From Flagellimonas marinaquae (GTDB lineage: Bacteria; Bacteroidota; Bacteroidia; Flavobacteriales; Flavobacteriaceae), in contig NZ_CP092415.1 of the NCBI RefSeq assembly GCF_023716465.1, positions 1,093,501 through 1,157,500 on the forward strand: a stretch of 64,000 bases of DNA, read 5' to 3'. A model generated the notes under the pieces. That model was not told the origin of the DNA. It saw only the letters and a program-made list of their open reading frames with translations, and searched no databases. Made by a program: the position numbers and the translations under genes. Below, one piece after another: positions 34,137 through 45,300 of this stretch; position 1 is the stretch's first letter, and the number at the start of each line of letters is the position of its first letter.

Positions 34137-35997
34137 ACTTTAATTTAAAAATATAAGATTGTAGTGGAGCCAAATCCAATTGGATTTGTCCTTGCCCATT
34201 TATTACGGAAAGTTTTGGGGAAACTTCTCCAAATAAGACCTCGGACAACGGGTAATCACCATCTGTTAGCTCCCATTTTGTGATTACATCTTCCGGTACT
34301 TTTAGATTTAAAGAATAGTTTTTTAGGGCATCAAAATTGGAAAGTACTATTAGTTTTTCATTGGATGTCCATCTAACGAACGATAGTACTCTGTGGTCAT
34401 AATCCTCCGTATGATCTTTGTTGTAAAAATGAATTTCCTGGTACTCGCCCATCAACGCCTCACTGGATATGGTAAAATTTAACAGGCGTTTGTAAAAATC
34501 CCTAAGTTCCCTTTCTTCTTTGGTAAGTTGCCCTCCATCGAACTTTTTATTGTTGACCCACCTTTGGTGATGTGGCACCCCGACATAATCAAAAATCGAA
34601 GTCCGGGTCGGGTCACCAAACCCAGCATCTTCCGCCCCGGGCTCACCTACTTCTTGTCCAAAATAGATCATTGTAGGAGAGGTACTGATCGTTGCCGACA
34701 CTACCATGGCCGGCTTTCCCAATTGTGCATTTCCTGCAAAATCGGGACTTGCGATACGCTGCTCATCGTGGTTTTCCAAAAAATGTAGCATGTGGTGCTC
34801 AATATCCGCCATGCCTTTCTGCACTACGGGGATGTGATCTGTCCAACCATACCCCTTCATTATATGTTTTATACTATCGTAGAGCTCGACCTTATCATAC
34901 AAATAATCCATTTTTCCTTTGTGGATATAATCTCGGTAAAGGGCTGGATTATAGACTTCTGCCAATAGAAAGGCATCAGGGTTCTTCATCTTAATATTGG
35001 AGTTAAGGTAGCTCCAAAACTCCACGGGTACCATTTCGGCCATATCAAACCTGAACCCGTCTACTCCAAAATCCAACCAATATTGGGCAATGTCTTTGAA
35101 CTTGCCCCAAGAATCCGGGAGTGTTTTGTCCTTCCAAAACTCATAATGTTCTTTATAATCTTTCTCTCGGAACGACTCTGGCAGTTCATCAAAATCTTTT
35201 GTACCGTCCGGGCGTACCCCATAGTTTATTTTTACCGTTTCGTACCAATCGTTGTAGTGAGGTTGTGCCAGTCTGGAACCGTTACCTGTCCATTTAGCGG
35301 GGTTTTCTTCAAACTTGGAGTCGGTCAAATTGTTTTCTTCACCACCAAGTGGCAGGTATCCTTCCTGCCAATCAGGTACTTTAAACGCTTCTCCGGGGAT
35401 GTAATAAAAATTATTGTTTACCGCATATTCTTTTGATGTATCATCGGAGCTTCCAAAATCCTCGACTCCGTCCGGATTGGTCTTTCCTTCATAATTTCTT
35501 GCTACGTGATTGGGTACGATATCGATAATGACCTTCATACCTGCGTTGTGCGTACGATCCACCAGTGCCTTAAATTCCTCCAATCTTTTTGATGGGTCGA
35601 TGGCCAAATCCGGATCAACATTGTAATAATCCTTAACTGCGTATGGGGAACCGGCCCTACCTTTTACCACATCGGGGTCATCATTGGAAATGCCGTATTC
35701 TGTATAATCATTGATCACTGCATGATGGGGCACTCCGGTATACCAAATATGGGTAACGCCGAGAGCTTTTATTTCGGTCAAGGCTTTTTCGGAGAAATCG
35801 GCAAACTTGCCCACACCGTTTTCCTCTATGGTACCCCATGGTGTATTGGTAGTGTTGGTGTTTCCAAAAAGACGGGTAAATACTTGGTAAACTACTTCTT
35901 TCTTTTTCATAGGTTGCGGAGCTGGCTTTGGTTTTTCTTTGCACGATTTTAATGCCGCAATGGCCAAGATCAAGATTAGGCCTTTTATTGTTCTCAT
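34135..35997 (-). CDS. Alpha-amylase-family lipoprotein, GH13
   Basis: 620 residues. Lipoprotein (lipobox ALKSC, Cys19), probably surface exposed or periplasmic. A GH13 (alpha/beta)8 barrel starts near residue 35 (VVYQVFTRLFGN). All four conserved regions are visible: DIVPNH (159-164), GFRFDMAE with nucleophile D318, LLAEVYN with acid/base E347, and FLENHD with D411. A C-terminal beta domain ends at residue 620. Acts on alpha-glucans (starch- or glycogen-like); exact specificity (alpha-amylase, neopullulanase) is uncertain. It lies 29 bases behind the LacI gene on the same strand, and divergent from susC/susD, so it is the catalytic partner of this locus. Confidence 0.92.
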   Translation of the reverse strand: MRTIKGLILILAIAALKSCKEKPKPAPQPMKKKEVVYQVFTRLFGNTNTTNTPWGTIEENGVGKFADFSEKALTEIKALGVTHIWYTGVPHHAVINDYTEYGISNDDPDVVKGRAGSPYAVKDYYNVDPDLAIDPSKRLEEFKALVDRTHNAGMKVIIDIVPNHVARNYEGKTNPDGVEDFGSSDDTSKEYAVNNNFYYIPGEAFKVPDWQEGYLPLGGEENNLTDSKFEENPAKWTGNGSRLAQPHYNDWYETVKINYGVRPDGTKDFDELPESFREKDYKEHYEFWKDKTLPDSWGKFKDIAQYWLDFGVDGFRFDMAEMVPVEFWSYLNSNIKMKNPDAFLLAEVYNPALYRDYIHKGKMDYLYDKVELYDSIKHIMKGYGWTDHIPVVQKGMADIEHHMLHFLENHDEQRIASPDFAGNAQLGKPAMVVSATISTSPTMIYFGQEVGEPGAEDAGFGDPTRTSIFDYVGVPHHQRWVNNKKFDGGQLTKEERELRDFYKRLLNFTISSEALMGEYQEIHFYNKDHTEDYDHRVLSFVRWTSNEKLIVLSNFDALKNYSLNLKVPEDVITKWELTDGDYPLSEVLFGEVSPKLSVINGQGQIQLDLAPLQSYIFKLK

Positions 35998-36026
35998 GTT
36001 CTAAACAGAAATATTTCTTTGTAGAA

Positions 36027-37046
36027 TTAATGTTCTATGGAATCCCTGATCACCAAGGTGGGCTCCAATATTTTGGTCGTATAGCTTTCTTCCTCCGCTT
36101 CGCTCTCTACTTTATCGATAAGCATTTCTGCAGAGACCTCGCCCATCTTTTCCCCGTGTTGGGCCACCACGGATAGACTTGGATTGGCATATTTGGACAG
36201 CACGCCGTCGGTAAAGCCGATAAAAGCGATATCCTCGGGAATTTTTAATCCCTTTTCTTGGACCAATCGCATGCTGTAGACCGCAAAAATTTCGTTTACG
36301 CACAGAACGGCATCAGGGTCCACCTCGTTCAAAAAGGTTTTGATGGCCTGCTCGTCCATCTCCATGGATGGAAGTTTTAAGATCAGCGATTCATCAACGC
36401 CCAAATTGCTTTCCTGAAGCGCTTTTAGGTATCCCTTTGTTCTTGCCTTACTTACACTTAGGTAATCGTCGGTGGTAATCAGGGCAATCTTGTTTTTTCC
36501 TTGGTCAATGAATTTTTGAGTTGCACGATAGGCTCCGAGTTCGTCATCGATAATTACCTTGTCACAGTCGATTTCGTTGGTGATCCTATCAAAAAGAACA
36601 ACAGGTATGCCTTGGTCAGTAACCTCTTTTAAGTGATTGTAATCGCCCTTAGATTGTGTTTCGGAAGATAGTGACATAATAAAACCATCTATACTTCCAT
36701 TGGCCAACATTTCCATATTGATGACTTCTTTATCAAAAGATTCTTCGGAAAGACAAACAATTACATTATAGCCTCTGGCATTGGCATATTTCTCGATACC
36801 TCGGATAACGGTAGTAAAAAAATGATGCACTATATCCGGAATCACCACGCCTATATTCTTGGTGCGCTTATTCTTTAAGCTAATGGCTATATTGTTGGGC
36901 TTGTAGTTATAAAGTTTGGCAAAAGCCTGTACTTTCTCTTTGGTGTCCCTACTGATCTCTTCGCTGTTCTTGAGTGCTTTGGAAACTGTAGATATGGAAA
37001 CCTCCAGCTCCCTTGCAATATCCTTTAAGGTAATCTTTGACTTCAA
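36027..37046 (-). CDS. LacI-family transcriptional regulator of the locus
   Basis: 339 residues. N-terminal helix-turn-helix with hinge (ITLKDIARELEVSISTVSKAL, residues 4-24), then a periplasmic-binding-protein-like effector domain (NIGVVIPDIVHHFFTTVI through AFIGFTDGVLSKYANPSLS). The start is a TTG at 37046: an in-frame TAG lies immediately upstream and the next ATG would delete the DNA-binding helices. First gene of a LacI-GH13 operon, divergent from susC; the 18-bp dyad upstream of susC is the likely operator. The inducer is probably an oligosaccharide or sugar phosphate of the alpha-glucan, by analogy. Confidence 0.93.
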   Translation of the reverse strand: MKSKITLKDIARELEVSISTVSKALKNSEEISRDTKEKVQAFAKLYNYKPNNIAISLKNKRTKNIGVVIPDIVHHFFTTVIRGIEKYANARGYNVIVCLSEESFDKEVINMEMLANGSIDGFIMSLSSETQSKGDYNHLKEVTDQGIPVVLFDRITNEIDCDKVIIDDELGAYRATQKFIDQGKNKIALITTDDYLSVSKARTKGYLKALQESNLGVDESLILKLPSMEMDEQAIKTFLNEVDPDAVLCVNEIFAVYSMRLVQEKGLKIPEDIAFIGFTDGVLSKYANPSLSVVAQHGEKMGEVSAEMLIDKVESEAEEESYTTKILEPTLVIRDSIEH

Positions 37047-37416
37047 CTATACTTGTATTTAGATTGCAATTTCCGTAACCCTAAAAATACTTAATTAAGA
37101 TGCTGTACGACGTAAGAAAATCACCTTTTTTACATCGAACATGTTATAAAATCCTATTGAGGCTTAGCGGCCAAAATTGGCAAAAGCATATAATTTACTA
37201 TATTAGTGTAAATCTTACTACATTCTTAACCACAGCTCACAAAATTAAGATATACTCAAACCACTATATCCATTTCTGTGAATTCAACATTTCCTAAAGT
37301 TATCAACACGAAACCGTTTTCGTGATAAATTACAATATAGTTAAATTTACATTAACCTTTTTTTTATATATGTTTAACACTTGAATTAAATTAACTAAAC
37401 TTAAAATTAATTATCT
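37047..37416 (+). promoter_or_regulatory. 370-base divergent control region between lacI-type gene and susC
   Basis: No convincing gene. The right third is extremely AT-rich. It holds the 18-bp dyad at 37307-37324 and a -7-like box TATGTTTA at about 37368-37375, 40-odd bases upstream of the susC ATG. No clear -33 box. Confidence 0.55.
37307..37324. promoter_or_regulatory. Predicted LacI-family operator upstream of susC
   Basis: CACGAAACCGTTTTCGTG: 16 of 18 positions are palindromic and the centre is CG, the layout of LacI/GalR-family operators, whose hinge helices intercalate at a central CG. It lies 93 bases before the susC ATG, in the region shared with the divergent LacI gene. I found no second copy nearby. 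Confidence 0.6.
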
Positions 37417-40400
37417 ATGAAGATTACGCTACTAAAAAGCTTTTTGCTGCTTGGGGCATTTTTATGCTTCGGTTTGGCAAAGGCTCAGACAGTATCAGGT
37501 ACCGTTTCGGATGCGAACGGGCCGTTACCAGGGGCGAGCGTATTGGTAAAAGGTACTACCAATGGTACGCAGACCGATTTTGACGGTAACTTCACCCTAA
37601 ACAACGTAGAGGATACCGCCACTTTGGTTTTCAGCTACATTGGTTACAAGACCGCAGAAATTGCGGTGAATGGACAATCTACCATTAATGTAACCTTGGA
37701 AGAAGACGCACAAGCGTTGGACGAGGTTGTAATCATTGGCTATGGACAAACAACGGTAAAAGATGCGACCGGTTCAGTTGCCGCCGTAACCTCTGAGGAT
37801 TTTAACGGTGGTGTTATTGCATCCCCGGAACAGTTGATCCAGGGTAAAACCGCCGGTGTACAGATTACACAGGCCAGTGGTGAGCCCGGCGCCGGAATGA
37901 ACCTAAGAATTAGGGGTTCCAACTCCATTCGTTCCAACAACAATCCACTCTTTGTTGTGGATGGCGTGCCATTATCAGGTGAATCCACTACTCCTTCAGG
38001 TGGTGATGTGATCAACGGTAGTAATGCAACAAGAAACCCATTGAACTTTATTAACCCCAACGACATCGAAAGTATGTCCATACTTAAAGATGCTTCTGCA
38101 ACGGCCATTTATGGATCCAGGGGAGCGAACGGGGTAGTTATCATTACCACCAAAAGTGGTAAATCTGGACAAGGCGGTGTTTTTGAATTTAGCTCCAATT
38201 TAAGTATTTCCACGCCAGCCAACAGCTATGATCTTTTTGATAGGGATGAATTTTTATCAAAGACCGCTTCAGTAAGAAGTCAAGCAATTGCTGATGCAAA
38301 TGATTTTGGATACAATACCAATTGGCAAGATTATATTACCAGATCTGTTGCTTCCCAAAACCAAAACCTTTCATATTCCAGAAATTATGGAAGTGGTAAC
38401 ATTAGGGGTACGTTCTCTTACGGAAAACAATTTGGTGTAATAGAAAAATCAGCACAAGAACGTATTACGGGTAGAATCAATGCAAGTCACCGTTTTCTTG
38501 ATGACAAATTAAGACTTACATTACAAGCATCCATTTCGCGTGTAAACGATGATGCACCACCAGTTAGTGGTACTTCTGGAGCAAGTGGTAACTTGATCGG
38601 TGCAGCATACTCTGCGAACCCAACTTGGCCAGCTAATCCAAATTTCTTTTTGGAAGGAAATCAATTGAATCCAGCAAACTATCTTGCCAACTTCCAGTCG
38701 GTTACGCATACAGACAGAGCGCTGGTCAACTTTTCAGCTGAGTACGATTTTACTCCGGAATTGACCGGTAAGGTAAGCGTTGGTTATGATGATTCGGATG
38801 CGGAGTCTATTTCTTCTATTTCCGGGGACGCAAACAACTTTAACCGGGTTACAGGTAATGGACAAACTGCATACAACACGTTGAATGCGACCAGTAAACT
38901 TTTAGAAGCGACGCTGAATTATAAAAAGACTTTTGATAATTCATCATTGGATGTAATTGTAGGTTACTCTTTCCAAGATTTCCAAAGAGAAGGTTTTAAC
39001 TCACAGGGATGGCAAGCTCCAACTTCCGACTTGAATGAAATGGGAGAGTTGCTGATTGAAGACGTGAACAACATAAGATCAAGCATCAACGGGCCATACC
39101 AGCAAGCTGGATACGCCCCAAATGGAAATTTTGTAAACAGCATTAATCCTTTCGAGGATACTGCATCATTGGGAATTTCTTCCGGCGGATACACCTCGGT
39201 TTGGGTCGATACCTTTGATAATACTGATGAACTTCAATCTTTCTTTGCAAGAGCAAACTACACTTTGAACGATAAATTTTTGTTCACAGCAACAGTAAGA
39301 GCAGACGGTTCCTCAAGGTTTAGTGAAGATAACAGGTACGGATACTTCCCTTCCGGTGCTTTTGCTTGGAAAATTAATGAAGAAGATTTTATAGGTGACA
39401 ATATCTCAACACTTAAATTAAGAATTGGAGCTGGTGTTACCGGTAACCAGGAAGGATTGGGATATGCGAACTTCCTAAGAAGAGTTCGTTTCTCCGAACC
39501 GAGTATTAGTGATAGTGGTGAAATCTTAAGACCAGGTGCACAAACCGTAGCCGTTCAAAACCCAGATTTAAAATGGGAGTCCACCTTGGATATGAACATT
39601 GGTCTTGATTTTGGATTCAACCTAGATCGTTTCAGTGGATCCATTGATTTTTATCGAAAAGAAACCAATGATCTCTTGTTTAGACAGGGTGCCGCTGCTC
39701 CTGCTGCAGACCCATTTGTTTTCAAAAATTTGGAAGATGGCACAATTATCAACCAAGGGGTTGAAGTCGCCTTGAACTATGATTTTGTGCAAACAGAGGA
39801 TATTACATTCTCCTCTTCCTTTAACATAGCTTACAACAAAAACGAGGTTGAAGGGTTAAATGGTGTTACCGCCAACTTTGGAGCATTGAACGGGCCTGGA
39901 CTAACAGACGCTTTTGCCCAAAGATTAGGAGAAGGTAGGTCACTTTTCTCTTATTATATGGCTGAGTACTCGGAAGACAGCAATGGCAATCCAAACTTTA
40001 ACCCAGACGAGAAAGATTTTGTAGGAGAAGATGGCCTTCCAGATGTGAACGCAGGTCTTTCCTTAAATCTAAGGGTTAAGAATTGGGATGCATCCGCTTA
40101 CTTTACTGGTCAGTTCGGTTTCTCCGTATACAACAACACGGCTAACGCCTTTTTGAACAGACCAACTTTTGAAACAACAAGAAATGTTGATCAAAGAGGA
40201 TTGGACACTAACATTAGCCAAGAAGTTTCTACATTATATTTAGAGGATGGCGATTTTGTTAGATTGCAGAACGCAAGTGTCGGTTACAATGTTCCGCTTA
40301 GCGGACAAGGAGCCATTAAAAGTTTGAGACTTTCACTTACAGGACAAAACTTGTTCTTGATTACAGACTATAGCGGTCTAGACCCAGAGGTATCATCCTC

Positions 40401-40500
40401 TACAGGTGACCTTGGAACAGGTATCCCGAGTGCCAGTATAGATTACACTGCATTCCCAAGACCAAGAACTGTAACATTGGGTATCAACGCTAAATTTTAA
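37417..40500 (+). CDS. susC: SusC/RagA TonB-dependent outer-membrane transporter
   Basis: 1,027 residues. Signal peptide (1-23, ending AKAQ), carboxypeptidase-regulatory-like beta-sandwich (about 24-105: VSGTVSDANGPLPGASV, TDFDGNFTL), then DEVVIIGYGQ, the SusC-type TonB box region, plug domain (LIQGKTAGVQIT, LRIRGSNSIRSNNNPLFVVDG, ILKDASATAIYGSRGANGVV), and a 22-strand barrel ending RTVTLGINAKF with terminal phenylalanine. Imports oligosaccharides with the SusD lid. Neighbouring GH13 suggests alpha-glucan fragments, inferred from context. susD follows after 10 bases. Confidence 0.97.
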   Translation: MKITLLKSFLLLGAFLCFGLAKAQTVSGTVSDANGPLPGASVLVKGTTNGTQTDFDGNFTLNNVEDTATLVFSYIGYKTAEIAVNGQSTINVTLEEDAQALDEVVIIGYGQTTVKDATGSVAAVTSEDFNGGVIASPEQLIQGKTAGVQITQASGEPGAGMNLRIRGSNSIRSNNNPLFVVDGVPLSGESTTPSGGDVINGSNATRNPLNFINPNDIESMSILKDASATAIYGSRGANGVVIITTKSGKSGQGGVFEFSSNLSISTPANSYDLFDRDEFLSKTASVRSQAIADANDFGYNTNWQDYITRSVASQNQNLSYSRNYGSGNIRGTFSYGKQFGVIEKSAQERITGRINASHRFLDDKLRLTLQASISRVNDDAPPVSGTSGASGNLIGAAYSANPTWPANPNFFLEGNQLNPANYLANFQSVTHTDRALVNFSAEYDFTPELTGKVSVGYDDSDAESISSISGDANNFNRVTGNGQTAYNTLNATSKLLEATLNYKKTFDNSSLDVIVGYSFQDFQREGFNSQGWQAPTSDLNEMGELLIEDVNNIRSSINGPYQQAGYAPNGNFVNSINPFEDTASLGISSGGYTSVWVDTFDNTDELQSFFARANYTLNDKFLFTATVRADGSSRFSEDNRYGYFPSGAFAWKINEEDFIGDNISTLKLRIGAGVTGNQEGLGYANFLRRVRFSEPSISDSGEILRPGAQTVAVQNPDLKWESTLDMNIGLDFGFNLDRFSGSIDFYRKETNDLLFRQGAAAPAADPFVFKNLEDGTIINQGVEVALNYDFVQTEDITFSSSFNIAYNKNEVEGLNGVTANFGALNGPGLTDAFAQRLGEGRSLFSYYMAEYSEDSNGNPNFNPDEKDFVGEDGLPDVNAGLSLNLRVKNWDASAYFTGQFGFSVYNNTANAFLNRPTFETTRNVDQRGLDTNISQEVSTLYLEDGDFVRLQNASVGYNVPLSGQGAIKSLRLSLTGQNLFLITDYSGLDPEVSSSTGDLGTGIPSASIDYTAFPRPRTVTLGINAKF

Positions 40501-40510
40501 AAAAAAAGCA

Positions 40511-42145
40511 ATGAAAAATTTTATTAAACAAACAAACAGATATTTCTCGCTCAGCTTGTGCGTAGGTATTCTGCTAGCTTCCTGTACGGATTTGGAGGTA
40601 GAGCCAACGGACTCGCTACTAGACGATGGGTTTACAGGCATACAAACCGCTGAAGCGGCTTCAAGTCAAATTACCGCAATGTACAACGATGCATACGGGT
40701 ATTTTGGCACACAAGCCAACTTATATGCATTGAACGAAGTTACCACAGATGCCCTTTTGGTACCCACTAGAGGTTCCGACTGGGGGGATAATGGTATATG
40801 GAGACAAATGCACCAGCATTCTTGGACTCCGGAACACTCCTATATTTTAGGCGTATGGAACGAATGGAACGGTCTTCAATTACAGGCAAGTGAAGTATTG
40901 GATTCAAGATCTGCCTCATCTACCGAATCCATCGGACACGCTTCTTTCCTAAGAGCATTGTCCATGTTCATAATTTTGGACAATTTCGGACAAGTACCTT
41001 ATAGAGACACAGAAGCTGCTGATCCATTGGCCGATCCGGACGTATTTACCGGGGAAGATGCCATCACATTTATTTTGAGCGATCTGGACACTGCAATTTC
41101 TAACCTTCCAGCTTCCTCTGCAGGCGACGATAATTTCAGGGCAACCAAATCAGCTGCTAGATTCCTTAAAGCCAAAGTTCTTTTGAACAGACACATTTAC
41201 AATGGTTCCGGTTCAGCTGCTTCGGCAGACATGACCGAAGTTATTTCATTGGTGGATGCTATCGAGTCGGATGGATATGAATTGGCTTCTGACTACTTTG
41301 ATATTTTCGTTCCCGGTGGAGATACCGAAACTATCTGGTACGCACAAACATCTGCAGGCACTAGAATTTTCAACACATTGCACTACAACTCAACCGAGTT
41401 AGGTGGTGGTGGTTGGAACGGCTTTAGTACACTCGCCGAATTTTACGATTTATTCGAGGGTGATGCCGACAACAACAGAGGTAATAATAATGGCACTTTA
41501 CTCGACGGTCAAGAAGAGCGTAGAGGTTTTGTTCCGGTAGAAGGAGGAATTACTTTCGACGGGACTTACGGTAAAGACGAAAATGACGACGGTATTGTTG
41601 ATGGGTCCAATGTAGGTTTTGGTTTCCTAGTGGGCCAACAGTACGGACCAAATGGTGCCGCTCTAGAGGACAGAGGTGGTGAGCCACTTTCTTTCACAAG
41701 AGAGTTTGTTAGTGCAGTTAATGGACAACCAAGTCTAGTGGACAACAACGAGGTAACCGGTATCCGTGTGATCAAATACAACCCGAGAGATGGAGAATTT
41801 GCCAACCACATAATCTTCTTTAGATATTCCGATGCCTATTTGATGAAGGCTGAGGCCATGTTAAGAAGCGGTGGAGACCCAACTTCTATGGTGAATGAAC
41901 TAAGAACAGTTAGAGGTGCCGCTCCACTTGGTTCGGTTACAGAACAAGACCTTTTGGACGAAAGAGCACGTGAACTGTACACCGAAGGATGGAGAAGAAA
42001 CGATTTAATTCGTTTTGGACAATACACTAAGGACTGGGAATTTAAAGAAGCTGGAGCAGTGGGAGACACTAACCGTCAGTTGTTCCCAATTCCGTCAGCA
42101 CAACTTATTCTAAACCCAAATTTGGTTCAGAATCCAGGGTACTAA
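40511..42145 (+). CDS. susD: SusD/RagB substrate-binding lipoprotein
   Basis: 544 residues. Lipoprotein (lipobox LLASC, Cys25), then the tetratricopeptide-like helical SusD fold: LNEVTTDALLVPTRGSDWGD, HASFLRALSMFIILDNFG, FRATKSAARFLKAKVLLNRH, and the C-terminal DERARELYTEGWRRNDLIRFGQY signature. Surface lid that captures the ligand and closes over the SusC barrel. Length is typical. A strong terminator follows within 35 bases, so the downstream genes are read either by leak-through or from another promoter. Confidence 0.97.
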   Translation: MKNFIKQTNRYFSLSLCVGILLASCTDLEVEPTDSLLDDGFTGIQTAEAASSQITAMYNDAYGYFGTQANLYALNEVTTDALLVPTRGSDWGDNGIWRQMHQHSWTPEHSYILGVWNEWNGLQLQASEVLDSRSASSTESIGHASFLRALSMFIILDNFGQVPYRDTEAADPLADPDVFTGEDAITFILSDLDTAISNLPASSAGDDNFRATKSAARFLKAKVLLNRHIYNGSGSAASADMTEVISLVDAIESDGYELASDYFDIFVPGGDTETIWYAQTSAGTRIFNTLHYNSTELGGGGWNGFSTLAEFYDLFEGDADNNRGNNNGTLLDGQEERRGFVPVEGGITFDGTYGKDENDDGIVDGSNVGFGFLVGQQYGPNGAALEDRGGEPLSFTREFVSAVNGQPSLVDNNEVTGIRVIKYNPRDGEFANHIIFFRYSDAYLMKAEAMLRSGGDPTSMVNELRTVRGAAPLGSVTEQDLLDERARELYTEGWRRNDLIRFGQYTKDWEFKEAGAVGDTNRQLFPIPSAQLILNPNLVQNPGY

Positions 42146-42176
42146 CAATCCAAAGTTTAAGCTGTTTTATAAATGG

Positions 42177-42210
42177 AAAGACCACCGCTCGGTGGTCTTT
42201 TCTTTTTTTT
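42177..42210 (+). terminator. Strong intrinsic terminator after susD
   Basis: AAAGACCACC (42177-42186) pairs perfectly with GGTGGTCTTT (42191-42200) around the loop GCTC, followed by TTCTTTTTTTT. A textbook terminator 32 bases behind the susD stop; it should set susC/susD expression above that of the following VCBS genes. Confidence 0.9.
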
Positions 42211-42230
42211 AGTGCTACTATTAATCAATT

Positions 42231-42258
42231 ATTAATCCTTCTTTAGAAAAAGATTAAT
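42231..42258. repeat. Imperfect inverted repeat before the VCBS operon
   Basis: ATTAATC (42231-42237) pairs with GATTAAT (42252-42258), with an inner TTCT/AGAA pair. A further ATTAATC copy begins at 42220. It lies between the susD terminator and the first VCBS gene, so it may be an operator or part of a promoter. No clean -7 box is seen near it. Confidence 0.4.
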
Positions 42259-42319
42259 CGATAGCGTGCTGTTTCTTGGCCATGAATTAGTTAATTTACC
42301 CCTTTGCTACCGAAAAGAA

Positions 42320-45300
42320 ATGAAAGGACCATTCTATATCATTATAGGCGTTGTACTTACCGTGTTAAGTTGTGGTAGAGATAAGGACAACACTCTTTTT
42401 TTACTAAAAAAATCGAGCCATACAGGAATAAAGTTCACCAATACCCTTACACAGACACCGGACCTCAACATATTGAACTACCTTTATTTTTACAATGGCG
42501 CAGGTGTAGCTGCCGGCGATTTTAACGGAGACGGTCTGGTCGATCTTTACTTCACCTCTAATCAAGGCAAGGACAAATTATACTTAAACAAAGGCAACCT
42601 TGCTTTTAAAGATGTCACCCAAGAATCCAATCTCGGCAATGAGACCGGATGGACCACAGGGGTAACCCATGCCGACATCAACAACGATGGCCTTTTGGAC
42701 CTTTACATTTGCAAGGTGGGCGATCACGGGATCATCCGAGGTCAAAACTTACTCTTCATAAATCAAGGAAATAACGAAAATGGCATTCCAACCTTTAAAG
42801 AAAGATCCAAGGAATATGGCCTGGATTTTATAGGGTATTCCACCCAAGCTGTATTTTTCGATTATGATCTAGATGGTGATCTGGACATGTACTTAATGAA
42901 TCATTCCGTAAACCCCAATCGATCCTACGGCAAAGGCAATAAACGTAAAATTGTGGATTCCATGTCCGGGGATGTCCTGTTTAGAAATGATGATGGCAAA
43001 TTTGTGAACGTATCAAAAGAAGCGGGGATTTTTCAAGGCACCATAGGTTACGGCCTGGGACTTGCAGTAAGCGATATCAACAATGATGGTTTTCCGGATA
43101 TTTATATCGGCAACGATTTTTTTGAGAACGATTATCTCTACATCAATCAAAAAAACGGCACGTTTAAAGAAATTATTTCTGCAGACAATACAAAATTGGG
43201 GCATACCACCCACTTTTCCATGGGAAATGACATTGCCGATGTGAACAACGATGGACTTGCCGATATCCTTTCCTTGGACATGTTGCCCGAGGACTTGGAA
43301 ACCTATAAAACATCCGGACTGGAACACCCCTACCCAGTTTATCAACAATATTTAAAAAATGGATTTGCACCACAGTTTATGCAGAATACACTTCATTTAA
43401 ATCTGGATGGTGAAAATTTCGGGGAAATAGCCAATTTAAGTGGCATAGATGCCACAGAATGGTCTTGGGGAGCCCTATTTGCGGATTATGATAACGACGG
43501 ACATAAAGACCTTTTCATATCCAACGGCATACAGGGCGTAACCAACGATATGGATTATATAAATTACATATCCAATAAAGAGATCCAACAGAATATAGAA
43601 AAAGGCCTGTCCGACAAGGACATGAAACTTATAGACCGTTTGCCCAAAAAGAAGGTTCAAAACTATTTTTTTAAAAATGGAGGAAGCGCCAATTTTAAAA
43701 ATGTAACCGAACTTTGGAGTCCTGCCTCACCCTCTTACAGTAACGGATGTGTGTATGCAGATTTGGATAACGATGGTGACTTGGAAATTATCGTAAACAA
43801 CGTTAACCAAGAAGCCTTTGTGATGGAAAACACCCTGAAAAACGGGAACTATCTTAAAATCAAATTTAAGGGGAGCAACAAAAATACCTTCGGTATTGGT
43901 GCAAAAGTAATTTTGCACAACAAAAATAGGATATCCGTTCAAGAAAATATTGCCACTCGCGGGTTTATGTCCGCAAAGGACAATAGCCTAAATTTTGGTA
44001 TCGGAAACGATACAATAATCGATTCCATTCAAATTGTATGGCCCAAAGGCAAGTTCCAAACATTGCACAAAGTCGATGCCAACCAAGTGCTGAAGGTTTC
44101 GTATGCCAATGCATCAGGCAACTATTATAAAAATACAGAAACCAAGGGCACATCGGATTACACGTCCTCTCCCACTCAACTAAACTTTAAGCACAAAGAG
44201 TACCCTAGTCTGGATTTTGACCGGAACCCGCTCACACCCTTTGCCTACTCCAACGAAGGTCCGTCCACGGCGGTGGCCGACATAAATAACGATGGTTTGG
44301 AAGATCTTTTTATATGTGGGGGAAAAAAACAAGCATCGAAATTATACCTACAGAATCAAACCGGGGCATTCCAAGAATATCAACCAGAACTATTTGAATC
44401 GGATGCCATAAACGAGGACACTGACCAGGTATTTGCCGACATTGATGCTGACGGAGACCTAGACCTGATCGTTGTTAGCGGAGGCAACGAATTTACCAAT
44501 GGCAAGCCACTTCAACCAAGGTTGTACCGGAACATAAAGGGCCAATTCTCCAAAGAGGATAACACATTCAATGAAATTGAAATAAATGCATCTAAAATAG
44601 ATGCTGTGGACTTTGATAACGATGGGGATCTAGACCTTTTCATCGCCTCAAATGCAGTACCGACAAAATTTGGTGCAAAAAGCAATCAATTTCTTTTGGA
44701 AAATGACGGCAAAGGCAATTTTAGGAATATCACCCCCGAGTTTGCACCCAACTTGTCATCTTTGGGCAACATAAAAGATTTTGTCTGGAAGGACATCGAC
44801 AAAAACGGCTTCCCAGACCTTATTGTGGCAGGCCACTGGATTCCGATAAGCATATACCTGAACAACGGCAAGCAACTTTTGCCCCAAGTAAATAACGGCC
44901 TTGCCCATACGAACGGTTGGTGGAACTGCATTGAACTCGGCGATATGGACAATGATGGTGATTTGGACATCCTTGCCGGTAATTGGGGATTGAACACCAA
45001 ATTTTCGGCATCGGTCAGCAAACCGATCACACTGTACATAAACGATTTTGATAACAACGGCTCCATAGAAACCGTGGTAACACATTACCATGGTGATCGA
45101 GAAACAGCTTTTGCATCCAAGGACGAACTCTCCAAACAAATGCCATTTTTAAACAAAAAATTCCTTTTCTATAAAGATTTTGCAAAGGCCTCTTTGGAAG
45201 AGCTGTTCGGTGAAGAAAAGTTACAGCAAGCCACAAAAAGACAGGTGTACATGCTGGGTACTTCCTATTTTGAAAATGATGGCAACAACAGCTTTACGTT

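Noticed and set aside
37100..37297. 65-codon ORF in the control region before susC.
   Set aside because: AT-rich, no family resemblance, no plausible ribosome-binding site; lies in a regulatory region.
42266..42319. Longer N terminus for VCBS paralogue 1.
   Set aside because: The ATG at 42320 directly gives a lipoprotein signal; the extension is a poor signal peptide and includes no conserved feature.
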